Of a stretch of 6,306 nt of DNA, positions 5,021 through 6,306 are shown in pieces (within the stretch, counting starts at the first letter, position 1; each line of letters begins with the position of its first letter). Origin of the DNA: Chloroflexota bacterium (GTDB taxonomy: Bacteria; Chloroflexota; Limnocylindria; Limnocylindrales; CSP1-4); assembly GCA_021801545.1 (NCBI GenBank), contig JAJYXX010000053.1:1-6306 (forward strand). Reading direction: 5' to 3'. The notes below the pieces were generated by a model. It was not told the DNA's origin, made no database searches, and saw only the letters and a program-made list of their open reading frames with translations. A program made the position numbers and the translations under genes.

Positions 5021-5419
5021 ATGCGCATGAACGAACACGATCCCGCCGCCAGCGATCGCTGGCCGCTCGTCCGGGCGATCGAGCCGCGCGACGTGCTCGT
5101 GCTACATGCGACGGTCCTCGCGTCGCTCCACCGCCGGCGCAGCTACCCGGAGACGTGGCTGGCGCGTCGCTTCGGCCAGGACGTCGAGGCGATCCGGGCC
5201 CATCTGACCCTCCTGACCAGTTGCCAGCTGCTCGTCGATTCGTTCTGCCGTGAGAGTGCCTATCTGCTGGTGACCCGCCACCTGACGGCCGAGGATGCCG
5301 AGCGCGTCCTGAGCGTCAGCCCGGTGGATGTCGCCTACGCCATACGCTGGCTCGAGCTCAATGATGGGCTCGTCCTGACGCCGTGGCCGAGCTGGCTCGG
5401 GAGCGCCTCGCGGTCCTGA
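5021..5419 (+). CDS. Small protein of unknown function, winged-helix-like
   Basis: A 132-residue protein I do not recognise. Codons from 5021 onward have strongly G/C third positions, like the neighbours. The in-frame extension back to GTG 4901 has many A/T third positions and reads as non-coding, so ATG 5021 (or ATG 5027, two codons later) is preferred. The protein is mostly predicted helical. Residues 24-72 read like a winged helix-turn-helix (VLVLHATVLASL, then ETWLARRFGQDVEAIRAHL, then LLTSCQLLVD). Residues 89-120 look like a second, weaker unit (SPVDVAYAIRWLELNDGLVL). There is no signal peptide, membrane segment or cysteine cluster. It starts 148 bases after the response regulator and ends 38 bases before proS. 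A DNA-binding or partner role is guesswork; it is not a histidine kinase. Confidence 0.7.
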   Translation: MRMNEHDPAASDRWPLVRAIEPRDVLVLHATVLASLHRRRSYPETWLARRFGQDVEAIRAHLTLLTSCQLLVDSFCRESAYLLVTRHLTAEDAERVLSVSPVDVAYAIRWLELNDGLVLTPWPSWLGSASRS

Positions 5420-5444
5420 TCGGCGGGGGACGGGCGCCTCGGGC

Positions 5445-5450
5445 TATCCT
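5445..5450 (+). promoter_or_regulatory. Candidate proS -10 box (leaderless start)
   Basis: TATCCT at 5445-5450 ends seven bases before ATG 5458, in the 38-base gap after the small unknown gene. No Shine-Dalgarno sequence is placed near the ATG; the purine-rich run at about 5421-5433 is too far upstream. Spacing matches the gltX arrangement to within one base. No -35 match is seen. Confidence 0.5.
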
Positions 5451-5457
5451 TCGCGTC

Positions 5458-6306
5458 ATGCGACTGAGCCAGCTCTTCTTTGCCACCCTCCGCGATGACC
5501 CGGCCGACGCGGAGATGCCCTCCCACCGACTGCTCGTGCGGGCCGGCTACGTGCGCCAGCTCGGGTCCGGGATCTACTCGCTCCTGCCCCTCGGCTTCCG
5601 GGTGACGAAGCGCGTTGAGCAGGTGATCCGCGAGGAGATGAACCGGATCGGCTGCCAGGAGATGGAGATGCCGGTCGTCCATCCGGCCGACGTCTGGCGC
5701 CGGAGCGGCCGCTATGACGTCATCGGCCCGGAGCTGGCCCGGTTCAAGGACCGGGCCGGGCGCGACATGGTCCTGGCGATGACCCACGAGGAGGTGGTCG
5801 CCGGGCTCCTCGCCGACATCGTCCGCTCGTATCGTCAGCTGCCCGTCCTCGTCTACCACTTCCAGACGAAGTTCCGCGACGAGCCACGCTCGCGGGGCGG
5901 GCTGATCCGGGTCCGCGAGTTCGTCATGAAGGACTCGTACAGTTGCGATCGGGACGAGGCGGGCCTCGACCGCAGCTACTGGCTGCACCACGCAGCGTAC
6001 AGCCGGATCTTCGAGCGGCTCGGCCTGAAGACGATCGCTGTCTCGTCGGACGTGGGGATGATGGGCGGCTCGCAGGCCCACGAGTTCATGGTCCTCAACC
6101 CGGTCGGCGAGGACGTCCTCGTCATCTGCGAGGCGTGCGGTCACTCGGCCAACCTCCAGGTCTCGCAGGTCCCCAAGCCCGAGCCGCCGGCCGAGACACC
6201 GCTGCCGCTCGCGGAGGTCGCGACCCCGGGGACGGCCACGATCGCGGATCTTGCCGCGTTCCTCGGTATCGGCACCGACCGGACGGCCAAGGCGACGTTC
6301 TTCGTC
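5458..6306 (+). CDS. proS: Prolyl-tRNA synthetase, N-terminal part (3' end outside window)
   Basis: The frame stays open from ATG 5458 to the window edge, giving 283 codons of a protein normally near 570 residues. It is a class II synthetase that charges tRNA(Pro) with proline in the cytoplasm. The N-terminus (MRLSQLFFATLRDDPADAEM) and the motif 1 region (LVRAGYVRQLGSGIYSLLPL) match bacterial-type ProRS. The TxE loop is Thr109-His-Glu111 in AMTHEE. Motif 2 is FRDEPRSRGGLIRVREF with Arg140. The segment after ICEACGHSANLQ begins the INS insertion that in bacterial-type ProRS edits mischarged Ala-tRNA(Pro); TDRTAKATFF at the edge fits its start. The catalytic half of the editing domain, motif 3 and the anticodon-binding domain lie beyond the window. 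The start is fixed by the family N-terminus and by the -10-like box seven bases upstream. Confidence 0.97.
   Translation, partial: MRLSQLFFATLRDDPADAEMPSHRLLVRAGYVRQLGSGIYSLLPLGFRVTKRVEQVIREEMNRIGCQEMEMPVVHPADVWRRSGRYDVIGPELARFKDRAGRDMVLAMTHEEVVAGLLADIVRSYRQLPVLVYHFQTKFRDEPRSRGGLIRVREFVMKDSYSCDRDEAGLDRSYWLHHAAYSRIFERLGLKTIAVSSDVGMMGGSQAHEFMVLNPVGEDVLVICEACGHSANLQVSQVPKPEPPAETPLPLAEVATPGTATIADLAAFLGIGTDRTAKATFFV

Noticed and set aside
5335..6144. 269-codon minus-strand open frame opposite proS
   Set aside because: proS on the + strand has clear motif 2 and TxE residues in this region; the reverse frame is the usual mirror of a GC-rich gene.

Overview
The window is a very GC-rich stretch of bacterial chromosome in which every gene I accept lies on the + strand. 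Codon third positions are almost all G or C, which leaves long spurious open frames on both strands. The gene content is a type II asparaginase, a J-domain protein with a long low-complexity tail, a DtxR-like regulator, glutamyl-tRNA synthetase, a PhoB/OmpR-type response regulator and a bacterial-type prolyl-tRNA synthetase. Together with the lack of Shine-Dalgarno sequences, this suggests a GC-rich, uncultured Chloroflexota-like lineage. That placement is inference from general resemblance, not something the sequence proves.

Layout: (1) 3-410, the C-terminal end of an L-asparaginase II. (2) 439-1311, a DnaJ-domain protein with low-complexity and tandem-repeat regions. (3) 1308-2054, a DtxR/MntR-like regulator whose start overlaps the J-protein stop as ATGA. 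Its core metal-ligand cluster is largely replaced. (4) 2055-2582, a 528-base gene-free and repeat-rich region. It holds a terminator-like hairpin at the DtxR stop, a CCC-tract array that can form a G-quadruplex on the minus strand, two perfect 62-base direct repeats, a 31-nt hairpin, an 11-bp-phased 8-mer repeat and a dyad next to the gltX -10 box. (5) 2583-4091, gltX. (6) 4177-4872, a response regulator with no kinase in view. (7) 5021-5419, a small unrecognised protein. (8) 5458 to the window end, the N-terminal 283 codons of proS.

The clearest common thread is regulatory. gltX, proS, the response regulator and probably the DtxR-like gene each have a TAnnnT -10-like hexamer ending 6-8 nt before an ATG, with no credible Shine-Dalgarno sequence. 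This fits leaderless transcripts and would make most genes here separate transcription units despite their shared direction. The asparaginase and J-protein genes (28-base gap) may be co-transcribed. gltX and proS supply two charged tRNAs; the other genes have no evident shared pathway. I see no tRNA, rRNA, CRISPR array, insertion sequence or phage gene. The best candidates for something undescribed are the repeat-rich 2055-2582 region, the ligand-poor DtxR paralog, and the aromatic motif in the J-protein tail.
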